A stretch of 64,000 nucleotides of DNA. Origin: Raphanus sativus (Eukaryota; Streptophyta; Magnoliopsida; Brassicales; Brassicaceae). The DNA is taken from positions 10,486,106 to 10,550,105 of the forward strand of contig NC_079518.1 of NCBI RefSeq assembly GCF_000801105.2, written 5' to 3'. The position numbers and the translations under genes are program-made. This document shows, in pieces, positions 11,709 to 23,885 of the stretch (the first letter of the stretch is position 1; each line of letters opens with the position of its first letter). The notes beneath the pieces are model-generated. The model made no database searches. It had not been told where the DNA came from and was given only the letters and a program-made list of their open reading frames with translations.

Positions 11709-13018
11709 AGTTTATGCCAATCAGATAGCTGAAAAACATTTTTTTAAAGACACAAAACGTTTAGTAGGAACAATGCAGTTGTTCAGTTCTTGTATTCTGA
11801 AGTAAAAAAGAAGAATGAATACTATAGATCTTGCTTTAATAGTATAGATCTGATTTTATTGGATTATATACCTTACATACATCCAAAATATTCATGGAAT
11901 AAAAATCTACACTTAATCTTATTACATAAGGACTTTTATTTAATTTTAGGATATATATTTTTTTAAAAAACTTTCATTATCATTTGAAAATGAAGGGAAA
12001 TTTAAGTGTTTTATAAACTATAATCGATGTTCTAGTGATCTATATATACTCTAAATACTAATTGAGGAAAATGTATAATTAGGCTTTCTTTGAAGTGCAA
12101 TGCTGTATTTTTTTTTATGGTTTCCAACAAAAATTTTATAACAATCTTTTTTTTTGCTACGAGCAAATTTGTAACAAACTCTATAACCTTAAAAGTAAAA
12201 CCATATCGGTTCCATCTATATTAATACTCAAATTAGTTTTTAAAAATAGTGAAAAAGATATACAATTTCGAATGTTGATCCTTTTCTTTAGAAGTGTACA
12301 TTACGCCAATAATATTTTCTAGATTTAGCAAATATAAAATAACTATGCTCAACTGTTCTTGTCCATACCGGATAAGGGAGTGGACAATGTAGCACTAAAA
12401 ATTCAGCGACAAAACACTCAATTTCAAAGTGAAATCGACATACATTCAAAATGCCAACCAACTTCTCCTGTCAATTTCTATTGATGTTGCTATAGCTAAT
12501 GCAAGCAACATATCTCGCTTTCTCGTTTTACTTTTGTATATTTGAGTTGACTTCAGTAATACATTGCACCTCTGAGTTCACTTCTTAATTTTGTGTATCT
12601 CATAAACTCAACACCGCAATTAGTTTTGGACCTTTTGGTGGACAACTTATATTGAAGACAATAGGCATAATCAGATCTTAAAAGGACAATAATGGAATCT
12701 AATCTATATCTGGCTCGTTTATGGTTGAGTTCTTTTTTTTCTTTTTATCGTCTACATATCTAAGCTAGATCAAGTGGAGAACAGACGAGCCGATTCTCCG
12801 AGTAACATCTCTATCTGTCTAGATCTGATCTATATGAGAAAAAATGTAGTCTTTAGTCCTTGCATCTTTTGTTAACTCATCTTTTGCTTAAGTTCTCAAA
12901 TCAACATGTTTTTAAGTTTATGTTCCTTTAGCATCAAACGCTCTAATTACGTTGGTTACTCCTTTTGTAATTTAGTTTAATTATTCTCTGATTTGTAGTG
13001 AGTTACATATTCGTTTTA

Positions 13019-13060
<42 letters not shown>

Positions 13061-13116
13061 TTTGTTTTCAAATAAAACTTGTGTTTAAGTGTATTAAGCT
13101 TGATTTATATGTGGCA
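11709..13116. other. AT-rich intergenic
   Basis: No gene seen. It contains the (TA)n microsatellite at 13021-13057 and ends with the phrase 'gcttgatttatatgtggca', which recurs beyond the Helitron at about 14222-14241. Confidence 0.5.
13021..13057. repeat. (TA)n microsatellite
   Basis: About 18 uninterrupted TA units. Confidence 0.95.
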
Positions 13117-14195
13117 CTAGGTGATTTGCCCGCACATGCGGGCATAAATTTCTTATAAATACTTATTATTTATGTCTTATTAATCTAAAACCAGTATAAT
13201 AAATTATTATTTATGTTTTTAAATAGTTAAATCAAACATCAAAATATTTATATATGTCAAATATTTTTTTATCAAATATATACTTATTATCGTGTTAAGT
13301 TTTTTTAAAACACTCATATCATAGAAATAGTTTAGAAAATATATTTATATTTTTTGGTTGACTAATATTTAATTATAAATTGTTTTGTATCTTAATATTT
13401 TAATTTTTTAAAAAATATTATTTTTAAATAAGCACACAATATACTTTTTATATATATATATAAACAAGAATTATCTTCTTTTTTATAATTCTATAATATT
13501 ATTTTGTAATCAATTATTTAATATAGCATATAACATATAAACTTTATATCATTAAAATAAAGTTCGTTTTTATTTATATATAAATTCAGTAAGGTATTAT
13601 TTAAATTAATAAATTAGTGAATAGTTAGAAACTAATAATAAATCAATAACCTAGTTAAAAGTCTAAAACCTGATAAAATATGAAAAATAAGAAAAGCTAA
13701 TATAACATATAAATTTAATATTAATAAAATAAAATTTGTTTATTTATATACAAGATTCATCAAGGCTATTTTTTTAAATTAATTAATTAGTGACTCATCT
13801 AAAAACAAATAATAAATCAATGATAATTTATCTTAAACTTAATAAAAATATGACAAATAAGCAAAATTAGCTAAAATCATGGAGAATATGACAAGTAAGC
13901 AAAATCACTTCATAAATAATAGTAGTCTAAAACCTGATAAAAATATGAAAAATAAGAAAAGCTAATATAACATATAAATTTAATATTAATAAAATAAAAT
14001 TTGTTTATTTATATACAAGATTCATCAAGGTTATTTTTTTTTAAATTAATTAATTAGTGACTCAGCTAAAAACAAATAATAAATCAATGATAATTTATCT
14101 TAAACTTAATAAAAATATGACAAATAAGCAAAATTAGCTAAAATCATGGAGAATATGACAAGTAAGCAAAATCACTTCATAAATAATAGTATAGA
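13117..14195 (-). mobile_element. Non-autonomous Helitron with duplicated 5' end
   Basis: Read on the minus strand it begins TCTATACTATTATTT (right edge, 14195) and ends with a GC hairpin (GCCCGCATGTGCGGGC), about 10 bases, then CTAG (left edge, 13117). On the plus strand the flanks are A (13116) and T (14196), the expected A|T target without duplication. The interior is AT-rich and has no Rep/helicase coding. About 264 bp at the 5' end is tandemly duplicated: 'gtctaaaacctgataaaa' starts at 13661 and again at 13925, and the copies are nearly identical. Confidence 0.8.
13661..14188. repeat. 264-bp direct tandem duplication inside the Helitron
   Basis: Units 13661-13924 and 13925-14188. They differ by a handful of bases, for example 'tcatctaaaaac' versus 'tcagctaaaaac', so the duplication is young compared with the rest of the element. 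Confidence 0.88.
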
Positions 14196-15099
14196 TAGAT
14201 AGATTAAACTATTTATTAAAAAGCTTGATTTATATGTGGCATTAAACTATTTATTAATAATAGTTTATTTTGTGGACAAAAGTGAATTCCAGTTTTGGGA
14301 AAGGAAAGATATGGTCTAGCTAGTGTGTCAATACAACGTGCCACTTTTCATGCAACGACATGCACATTAGGCCAGCCATTAAGACGAATCAGTTAAGTCC
14401 AAAACCACTGTGTAGGCAATAAGTGCGTTTTTCTTGTGGCTGAATGGATCAGTCGATAGAAGATAGAGTGATATCTAACACGAATGCACAATAGACCACA
14501 ATTCCATCATGGGCCCAATGCTTAAGTTATAAAATTTGGCTTTATATATATGTTCCATACTTCCATGTTCCAATCCAACCACTCCAATATAAGGCGTATG
14601 TAATGGGTTGATTGATCTTCTTATTACCATCCGCGGATATTGTGTTTGTGGAACTCAATAACTGTTGACGTTTAGCAATCATTAATAAAATATCACTTAT
14701 ATATTAATTAAGAAATATTACAACCTTTAAATATAGTCACGTGTCATCACCAGAATAAAATTCAGAATCTTTAGAATTTGGTTAGTGTCAATTCATACTC
14801 CATAAAAATGGTAAGTGATATTATATACACAAGCTTATGATTGAATATCATAATAAAAAGGCTTTGAGACAGAATATATAAATATTATATACATATATAT
14901 ATGTATATATATAACTTGAGGATAACTCTAATATAGCGAACCCACAGTCCAATCTCCGCTGAGGCTGCCTTAAATGTTAAGAATAAATGGTTGCTAGGGG
15001 CCTCGTAGGATTAGTCGGTTGACTTCGGTTGCCGAATTCCCACAGTTATCAAAATATATGTATATATATAAGGAGGTTATTTACATGAGAGATAATAAG
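14196..15099. other. Intergenic and peroxidase promoter
   Basis: Includes a second copy of the Helitron target-flank phrase (14222-14241). No gene seen. The last 60 bp is AT-rich leader. Confidence 0.45.
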
Positions 15100-16888
15100 A
15101 TGGTTATGAAAAAATTATTAAGCGTTATTATGCTTATGCATGCAACCGTTGGACTTTCTTCTAACGTGAGGGGCTTAAGTAAGAACTACTACATGAAGAG
15201 CTGTCCTACCGCAGAGCAGATTGTGAAGAATAGTGTTAACAATGCTCTTCAAGCCGATCCCACTTTAGCCGCAGGTCTTATCCGTATGTTCTTCCACGAC
15301 TGTTTCGTTGAGGTAACGTTCTCTACGTACATTGTATATAGAAGAATAGAAGCTTAATTTGAAAACTAACTTATTCGTTTGTTCTATTAAGGGATGTGAC
15401 GCTTCGATTCTGCTAGATTCAACAAATGACAACACTGCAGAAAAGGATTCGCCTGGGAATCTGAGTCTACGTGGCTACGAGATCATAGATAATACAAAAC
15501 AAGAAATCGAGAATAGTTGTCCAGGAGTTGTATCTTGCGCAGACATACTTGCCATGGCTGCTAGAGATGCTGTTTTTTGGGTAAGCTGATCAAGATAAAT
15601 CATATGATGATGATATAGATGATGATTTATATACTTTTAAAAAGAATTAGTAAATGTGTTTGTTTATTAGGCTGGTGGTCCATATTATCAAATATCTAAA
15701 GGAAGATTTGATGGTAAAAGATCCAAGATAGAAGATACAAAAAATCTTCTTCCGCCTTCTTTAAATGCCTCTCAACTCATTCAGGCTTTTGGCCGACGTG
15801 GGTTCAGTCCGAAGGATGTTGTTGCTCTCTCTGGTAAGTTGTTTATTTACAACACTCTTGGGTTTCATTCAATGTATACATATTTAACGTATTAGAGCAC
15901 TTCCAATGGCAAAAATACCTACATCAAGTTTTAAATGATAAAAACACTAATATTTTGATAATAATTTAATTTTTATTTATTTTTGTATTTTGTAACAAAA
16001 GTTATTCAACAAGGGAAATGTTTTTGGTTCGGAGGATGCGATACACATCAATAACCTACAGAACTGCAGAACTGTGTCAAGATCCATGGGGCGGGTAGTT
16101 CCCACATGACGGATTGTCACAAATAGATTTGTGGTGTTATTAGAATCCTGGTGGTATTTTAGGAAAATATAAATGAAAAATACAGTATTAACTAATGAAA
16201 ATTTCCAAAACACAATTTCAAAATCTTAAAATCATGTTTGCTAGAAACTCGTTATTGCTTTACGGATTGAAAAACATCTTCTTATTCACATATATATTAG
16301 TTAATTATTTTTGTTACTAATTAATTATTTCATTGGCCAATAGGTAGTAGAGAGTTATTCATATTTCTCTTTCGTAACTCTTCTTTAGTAATATTAAGAT
16401 ACTTTACATCACTTAGAATGAAATCCATACAATAATATATGTATAGGTTTATCAAGAATGTGAATGCTCCAAAGCAATTTGTTAACTTAAGTTTTGAACT
16501 ATATATAGGAGCTCATACCCTTGGAGTTGCACGATGCTCATCCTTCAAGGCTAGACTTATGACCCCAGATTCTTCGGTGGACTCTTCTTTTGCAAACACT
16601 CTCTCTAAAACTTGCAGTGCCGGTGACAATGCAGAGCAACCACTTGATGCCACACGCAACGATTTCGACAATGCTTATTTCAATGCGCTACAGATGAATT
16701 CAGGAGTCCTCTTTTCAGACCAAACCTTATTCAACACTCCAGTGACCAGGAATCTTGTTATTGGCTATGCCTTTAACCAATCCAAGTTTTTCTTTGATTT
16801 CCAAAAGGCCATGCGCAAAATGAGCAAGCTCAATGTCAAAAATAGCTCTCAAGGTGACGTCCGTAAACATTGTCGCTGTCTTAACTAA
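15100..16888 (+). CDS. PER47: Class III peroxidase 47
   Basis: Secreted haem peroxidase that oxidises phenolics with H2O2, typically in wall lignification. Exons 15100-15312, 15392-15580, 15671-15833 and 16509-16888 join in frame to 314 aa. A signal peptide is followed by mature sequence near [11 protein letters not shown]. Distal catalytic Arg62 and His66 (IRMFFHDCF) and proximal haem ligand His191 (GAHTLG) are present. All eight conserved Cys are visible (KSC, HDC, GCD, SCPG, VSCAD, ARCS, KTC, KHC). The start could also be 15085 ([10 protein letters not shown]); I chose 15100 because the signal peptide is then typical. Intron 3 is long (675 bp) and seems to hold inserted DNA beginning 'gagcacttccaatgg' near 15896. 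Orthologous by position and sequence to At4g33420. Confidence 0.93.
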
Positions 16889-17325
16889 GCATGTCCCAAA
16901 TATATTTATGATTATCTGTACCAGTGCTCCCACCATTGGTTATTATATGTATCTCTATGATATGATTCATGACGAATCACTTGTGCACCATGTAAAAACT
17001 TGGTGTTCGTTTTATGCTGTTGTGTACTACTTATTGTTTGTGTATCTAATAAAAACGTCTGACGTTTGTCTATGTATATAGCGAGTGTGTTTCCTTATTA
17101 GAGCTCACACTTATTAGACTTTGGGAGAGACATGGTGACCAGAGATTATAAACTTGTTCAGTTTTTAGCTTTCAAATATTCAAATCCCTTTATAACTTAC
17201 AAACCCAACCTGAATCTTCTTCATACATGTACTGCACTTGGAACTCAATAATATGGATCAGCATAAACTAAACCCTTAATAAATACATAAGAAGAAAAAT
17301 AAAGACATTCGTGTTACACGAATCT
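16889..17325. other. Convergent 3' flanks of PER47 and BAK1
   Basis: 3' UTRs of both genes; a polyadenylation-like 'aataaaa' occurs at about 17048. No gene seen. Confidence 0.6.
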
Positions 17326-20300
17326 TTATCTTGGACCCGAAGGATAATCGTTTTCTATGTGGGAAGCGGAATCACCAATGAGCCAGGAAGTGTTTGGTTG
17401 ATTATAGTTTTGGTAATTGAAATCTTGTCTGAACACTTCTTCCTTTTGCCACTCTTCCCATCTCTCAGCTAAACCATCTCCTTCAAGCATTCTCACAACT
17501 TCAGACATTTTGGGTCTTTCCATTGGTGAGCTCTGAGTGCAGAGGAGAGCCACTTGGATTAGCTTCTCCACTTCTTCGTCTATGTAGTTACCCTGAAGAT
17601 CAACATCTACTAGCGCTTCCAGCTTCTTCTCTTTCAACAACCCTTTCACCTGTTGAATGAATGGTACCAAACAAAACATTAATAGCTAAACACAAAATAG
17701 AAGAAACCATAAAAGTGGGAAACACAATACATACCCAGTCTAGTAACATGACATCATCGTCATTGGCAAGACGCGCAAGATCGAAAGCTCTCTGTCCAGT
17801 AATGAGCTCAAGAAGCATGACTCCGTAACCAAACACATCTGTTTTCTCTGACGATTTACCAGTAGAGAGATACTCAGGTGCTATATGACCGATGGTACCA
17901 CGCACCGCGGTTGTCACATGCGTGTCTTTGTAGTCCATGAGTTTTGCAAGTCCAAAATCTCCGACCACGGCTTCAAAGTCTTCGTCCAACAGTATATTTG
18001 CCGCTTTCACATCTCGGTGAATGATCTTTGGGTCACAATGGTCATGTAGATATGCAAGGCCTCTTGCTGATCCCAATGCAATGCCCTGTCTCTTTGGCCA
18101 ATCAAGTGGTGGCTGAGACTCTGGACGGTCTAAGGAGAAGAATAAGAATACAACATTACTAACAGATAGATCCCCAAATTTTAATAAGTAATTTATATAA
18201 ACATAAGCTTCCAAAATTGAGGTGACATACTTCATAAAATATTTAGAAATCTACTGTTATGAAACGAAATTTTAGTTGTAAATTTTGTTAGTGTTTTAAG
18301 TGTTTCTAAAATGTTTGGAAAGAAATTTCTTAGTAATAAAAATAAAAATCCAAATCTCGTGGTTTTAGATAAGATTCGAGAGTGGTTTAACAAAAAAATC
18401 AGACTAAATTGTCAAATTCACTTAAAATTTATTTAAAAACTTATTAAAAATCAAATTACTTCAAATTTCAAATTGAATACACCTTTTTAATTAAAAATTC
18501 TTACTATTTTTCTTGTCAGCTTTTAAAATTGTTACAAAATGATTTGGGAGGACAAGGAATAAGCAACAAGATGAGAGAGATACCTCGTAAACAGGATGCA
18601 ACACTTCCATTAGCCATGTAAGGATAAACAAGAAGTCTCTCTGTTGGAGTCATGCAAAAACCACGAAGCCGAAGCAAGTTCCTATGAACAGCCATGCTGA
18701 TCATCTCAACCTCGGTCTGGAACTGAAGTTCACCACCTTGAGTACGCTCCTCTTTCAGTCTTTTAATCGCCACTAAAGTACTATCAGCTAACCTTCCTTT
18801 ATACACTTTACCAAAACCACCTCTACCCAATATGTTCCTGTTGCTGAAATTATCCGAAGCAACTTGTAGTTCACGCAATGAAAACCTCTTGAGTTGTCCC
18901 AAATGAACCTCTGGGTCCTCTTCAGCTGGGACATCAAAGAAGTGGTCTTGTGGCTTTTTCCTACGCCACAAAGCAAGTGCAATGGCAGGAACAGCAAAGA
19001 GAAGTGCAGCGCCTGCAGCAACTCCTCCAGCAATTGCTCCAGTGATTCTGTTACTCCCTGCAAGTAATGATATGAACAAGCTCCTTTCTTAATACACAAC
19101 ACTTAAGTCTTTATATGTTTTTCTTAATAAGTAGACGAAGAACCTCCAGGTGATGGTGGTGTAGGAGAGATAGGAGGCGGCGGAGATGCAGGAAGGGGAG
19201 TCAAATTGGTATTGGCAAAACTGCAGATAAACTTTCAAATAATTAAACAATTCATTCTGACATGCCCACAAAGGTTCAGACTAGGAGAAAGAAGGCAAAA
19301 CCTGATAGGTGTGAAGAGTGAAAAGGAACCATTAACAGGAATATCTCCAGTGAGAGGATTGTTTGAGAGATCACTGCATTACAAAGGATGATATAATAAT
19401 CTGACTTAATACCAAACAATGATAAGTAACATGAACACAAAGGAAGGTATTAGGGAGAGAGACAAAAGTTACACTTACAGAACTTGCAGCGACAAGACAA
19501 CAGTCAAAGACCTTGGGATTTCGCCAGATAAACTGTTGTTGTTAAGACGCCTAAACACCAATAGCAAAAGACCATTACATTAAGATATCAAGGAAACTAA
19601 AGATAAATTGGTTAGGCTGCTTTATAAAAATAAAAAAAGGTTGCAAGGGAAGAGTGAGGGGTTGCATACAAGAAACGTAGTTTCTGAAGTCGGCCAAGAG
19701 ATTTAGGGATGGGACCACTTAGATTGTTCAAGTAAAGATCCAAGCTCACCAATTCCGTCAAATTGCCAAGCTGCTCTGGTATTGTCCCAGTAATGTTATT
19801 GCTATAAAGCTCCCTGTGTCATTCATTACACTTTCTTCCATATCAACATCTATAATAGATATCATGTTTAAGAAGAGAGATGAACTTACAAGTACTGCAA
19901 GTTTGGGAGCTGACCAAGCTGCATTACTAGCTGACCAGATAGATTCGCATTCCCAAGGTCCCTGAGCAAAACACATTTCTTTTTTTTTTTAGTAAAAATC
20001 CGAATCATTTGTTGGTGGCACAGAGAGAAAGAAAAGAAACTTACACACGTGTAACGCTATTGTCAGTATTGCAAGTAACATGAAACCATGTACAGGGAGT
20101 AACAAGAGTAGCGTCCCAGCTCTGTAGCACCTTGTTTGGGTCTGCTAAACTGTTCTTCAGTGCACTCAAAGCATCACCTACGGTTTTTTTAACCAAAGAA
20201 CGAATCAAAACACTTTCTAATTACACAACATAACTCAAGTCAACGGTGCAAAAGGAGCTTCCTTTAAGCAAGAACAAAGGAACCACCCCTTGATGAAAAA

Positions 20301-20407
20301 TAATAAAAAACAATAAAAACTAATCGAAGCAGACCTTCGGCGTTGCCAGATATTCTGAGAACCAAATCGAAAACCAGAATCAGCCATAAGAAGCTTGGTT
20401 TCATCAT
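17326..20407 (-). CDS. BAK1: BRI1-associated receptor kinase 1 (SERK3)
   Basis: LRR receptor-like kinase, co-receptor for BRI1 (brassinosteroid) and for immune receptors such as FLS2, at the plasma membrane. Ten exons plus the start exon pattern typical of SERKs: 20335-20407, 20045-20177, 19890-19961, 19670-19813, 19479-19550, 19302-19373, 19144-19220, 18584-19057, 17735-18129, 17326-17649, which join in frame to 611 aa (Arabidopsis 615). Signal peptide, paired Cys (CTWFHVTC), five LRRs in 72-bp exon units, Ser-Pro-Pro hinge (about 189-214), one membrane helix (about 221-245), kinase with GRGGFG, VAIK313, HRD412 and DFG. Counting with a constant offset of -4, Tyr399, Ser598, Ser600, Tyr606 and Ser608 match known Arabidopsis phosphosites, but the site equivalent to Thr603 is Ala599. 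No frame damage. Confidence 0.97.
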
Positions 20408-21099
20408 TTTTCCTCACAGATTAAAAACGAACCCTAGAACTCTCCTTCATAGGATCTCTCGAATTCGACCGTTGACTTTTTTTTTTTAATTCGAAGAGAA
20501 GACCCCTAAAATCGATATCCAAAGACTCTGAGTCTGAGCTATATTTTTTTCCGATTTGCAAACGCCGAGATCGCTGACCGTTGACTACTAAACCGGAGAA
20601 GAAGTAAGATTGAGAGAAAACGAAAGAAAGAAAATGATGGAAACAAGTTATCGGAAGAAGAACGAATATTGAAAAAAGAAAAAAAAGAGGATTATTACAA
20701 CAAGACAAAGTAAATGTGAAAGACAAAAGCCAAAGAGTTTTATACTTGTCTGAGTTGGTACAGTGAAATTAAAAAATGACATTTAATGAAAAAACGAGGA
20801 AAACGACAAAAGTTATGATGACGTGGAGCATTTCAAGCTCCTTTTAGTTGGTCAAAGTCAAACGCGCACGCCTTCAACTGGGGATGATGTTGGTTATGTT
20901 CTCATATGATGATAAAAAGCATGATGGTGAAATGGTGTGATACCATACCATTCGTTTTTTTTTCTGTTCAAAGATACCATTCGTTTTTTGTTGTTCAAAG
21001 ACATGTGTCTAGAAGGTGAGTCCAAATCGGCCCAGCTCAGTTTCTAGAGGCTCTTTTTGTTTTGTGGGCTCTAGATAAAACCAGTCCAGCTATTTGGAT
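20408..21099. other. BAK1 5' leader and promoter
   Basis: Purine/pyrimidine-rich leader, then promoter. A direct repeat 'taccattcgttttttt' occurs near 20946 and 20975. Confidence 0.5.
20472..20861. promoter_or_regulatory. W-box-like cluster upstream of BAK1
   Basis: TTGAC cores at 20472 and 20581, and two on the minus strand at 20851-20861 (GTCAAAGTCAA), within about 450 bp of the start codon. WRKY factors bind TTGAC. TTGAC cores are common by chance, so this is suggestive only. Confidence 0.35.
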
Positions 21100-21943
21100 T
21101 AGGCATGGAAATTCGGGGTTCCAATCGGGTTTCGGTTTTATCCAATCGGGTTTTGGTTTTTCGGATTTATCAAAATCAGCCATATTCGGATTATTTGAAA
21201 GTTCGGTTCGGAACCGGTTCGGGTTCTATCGGGTTCGGGTCGGGGTTAGTAAATCTTCAAAGAACCGGTACAACCCAATGTACTTTCGGGTTCGGATTCC
21301 AATCGGTTCTTCGGGTTAAAAATATCTGATTTGTACCTACTTTGTAACCAAAACATAAGTAAAATTAGTTTGTTTTGGTTTCAAATATCTATTTTGTATC
21401 TTTTTGTAACTAAAATATAAATAAAATCGATTTAAAAATAAGAAACGAACATCAACCATGATCATTCAAAATCAAACAAAAGGAAAACATATTTATTGAT
21501 AAAAAGAAAATCAAATGAATGAAATCATAAAACGAAAACTACGAACTCATGAAATGAGAAACATTGTTTGATGAATACAAAATCTAAATCAAATTTTTCA
21601 AAATTCAACAGTCACATTTAACCATCAACCTTCATGTAATAGAACCACCAACCTCTATGTAATACATAAGTATTTTAGATGTTCAATATATCTTAATGTA
21701 TTTTGAATACATATTAGGAATTGAGATCATGTTTGGTATAAAATATTTCTAGGGTTTTGAATGTTTCGGGTTTAATCGGATATCCATTTAGATTCGGGTT
21801 CGGTTCGGATAATACCCATAACCCGAAATACCAAAAAACAAGGTCCATTCGGTATTTATGTCGGGTTCGGATCGGTTCGGATTCATTTTTATCGGGTCGG
21901 ATTCTGTTTGGATTTTCGGGTTCGGTTTATTTGCCCAGCCCTA
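21100..21943. mobile_element. hAT-type non-autonomous element (fold-back, GGTTCGG-rich)
   Basis: Ends TAGGCATGGAAATTCGGG on the left and, inverted, TAGGGCTGGGCAAATAAACC on the right, so imperfect terminal inverted repeats. It is flanked by a perfect 8-bp direct repeat ATTTGGAT (21092-21099 and 21944-21951), the hallmark of hAT insertion. Subterminal regions are rich in degenerate 'ttcgggttcgg' repeats in both orientations. There is no transposase coding. Confidence 0.8.
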
Positions 21944-23036
21944 ATTTGGATATTATCTAGAAATACAAAAATGAAACAAATAAAAAAAACTTAATATTGT
22001 GCGCAGATTATAGCTTTAGACGACTAGAATTAGTGTAGTTTCGTGAATTTTTTGTTTGTGACTAGAATTATAGCTTTAGACGACTACCAAGTATATGTCT
22101 CTCTCAAATCGTATGAAACCCAAATACCTTTAGTTTTAATATTGTGCGCAGATTATATATTGTTTCACACAGTCGCAAAAACTATATGATCACATCGAAA
22201 TAGCTAATATATTAAGAAATTGATTTTAAGCACGTCCGTAAAGCCAGCAAGAAGAAACGATTTATCCATTTCTCCAGCATCATGCAAATAAATGTGTAGC
22301 TAGTGACGGTCTTAATGTAACTAACGCATTAAAAATATCATATACTCCCTCTGTCTCTTAAAGAGTGTCGTTGTAATATTTTTCACACAGATTAAGAAAG
22401 TTGTTGAAATATATGTAAATTGTAATTAATTATACCTCTTTGACCAATAGCATTTTAGATAAATAAAATTATTTATAAAATCAATGCAGTTTGCAATTAA
22501 TTTTCAGCTGAAAGTTAGTATAATTTACATTGAAATTATAAAATAACACTCTTTGTGTAACAAGAAAATGAGCTTAGAGTGACACTTATTTATGAAACAG
22601 AGGGAGTAAAACATATGCTTTCTAATACAAGCTCCCATTTAGATACACAAACTTCAAGCTTTACAAGTCCCAATAAATTAGTTAGCAATTTGGTGATATA
22701 TAAAATTAGTAGACTTGCATATCCTTGTGTATGAATACGCTCATAATATACAAATACAGATTTGTTACATGAATCTGTACGAATCATCAAATCATGCATT
22801 AAAATAACGATAAAGACACACATACATGTATGTGTATGTAACCAATTCAAGTGCAGGTGAAATACATATATAAAGAGACACCTAATAAATGATATGTAAT
22901 TATGTATACAAGGATGGATGGAAAACGAGAGTTGTAACTGATTTTCATATGAGATTTTAAGGAAGCAGAAGGCTGAAAATGATACCTAACCCTGATGATA
23001 GATACTTTTGAAATCACTGAGTTGTTATAGTATATC
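21944..23036. other. Intergenic between the BAK1 and MYB69 genes
   Basis: Apart from the Stowaway MITE, no gene is seen. A short phrase 'gactagaattatagctttagacgacta' type repeat is present around 22010-22085. The right part is the 3' flank of MYB69. Confidence 0.5.
22345..22606. mobile_element. Stowaway-type MITE
   Basis: 262 bp with inverted ends CTCCCTCTGTCTCTTAAAG and (complement of right end) CTCCCTCTGTTTCATAAAT, flanked by TA on both sides. These are the classic Stowaway (Tc1/mariner) ends. Confidence 0.85.
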
Positions 23037-23885
23037 CTAAGAAACTAATCCAACTCCAAGAAAATCAATGAAAGTAACATTTTTCTTCCCATTATCTCCC
23101 ATGGATGGTCCATCTTCACTTGATGAGTTCTTCTTGTGATCTGGTTTACCTGCGTGTAATGCGTAATTGTGATGATCCACCAACACTTTAGACTTTCTTC
23201 TCTCAGTATAAATGTCTTTGTTCGAGATAGATGATGATCCAAACTGATCATCTTTACGTGCTGGAACAAAAGTGTAAGGCCAGAGACCGCGATTCTTATC
23301 ATTTTGATACGTACATAGCCCAAACTGGAATCTATCTAGTCTTGTAAGACTAGAACTATGGCTCAAAATATTATGCCAACTTTGGTTTAACGTAGAAGTG
23401 GCCGTGGAAGAAGAGCTTTCACGTTTTCGTCTAGCCATGATGACATGGAAATGGTTCTTGACAGCGTTATCCGTCCTTCCAGGAAATAGTCGGGCAATGG
23501 ATGCCCAACGATTCCCATGGAACCGATGAGCTTGAAGAAGTCTCTCTTCTTCTTCCTCGGTGAAAGGTTTCTTGGTGATGTTTGGATCAAGTTGATTGTA
23601 CCATCTCAATCTACAGCTTTTCCCTATGAATCAATATCACTCAATTATTTTCAAAAACACTTAGATCTACTACAGTTTTTTTAATTAGAAATACATATAT
23701 GAAAAAGATGAAGATATGAATATATAACCTGATCTTCCATAGAGATGTTGTGCTATGAAATTCCAGTTCTTGGGACCATATTGTTCCACGAGTTGCCGGA
23801 GATGGTCATCTTCTATAGGTCTCCAGTGACCTCTCTGAAAACTAATTTTCTTATTGTCAAGGCTGCTTCCTCTAGACATTTCCAT
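23037..23885 (-). CDS. MYB69: R2R3-MYB transcription factor MYB69
   Basis: Nuclear DNA-binding regulator; Arabidopsis MYB69 belongs to the MYB set tied to secondary wall formation. Exons 23729-23885 and 23037-23623 (donor gttata, acceptor tcatag) give 247 aa. R2 repeat: [20 protein letters not shown] ending [16 protein letters not shown]3: [20 protein letters not shown] to [18 protein letters not shown]. The tryptophans spacing each repeat are present. The tail ends in [10 protein letters not shown], a short hydrophobic-acidic motif shared with related MYBs. The first true ATG in frame is at 23885 (MEMSRGSS); the codons upstream lack an ATG. Matches At4g33450 by position and sequence. No damage seen. 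Confidence 0.93.

Noticed and set aside
13021..13057. (TA)n run as a possible promoter or origin
   Set aside because: A plain microsatellite with no gene close enough.
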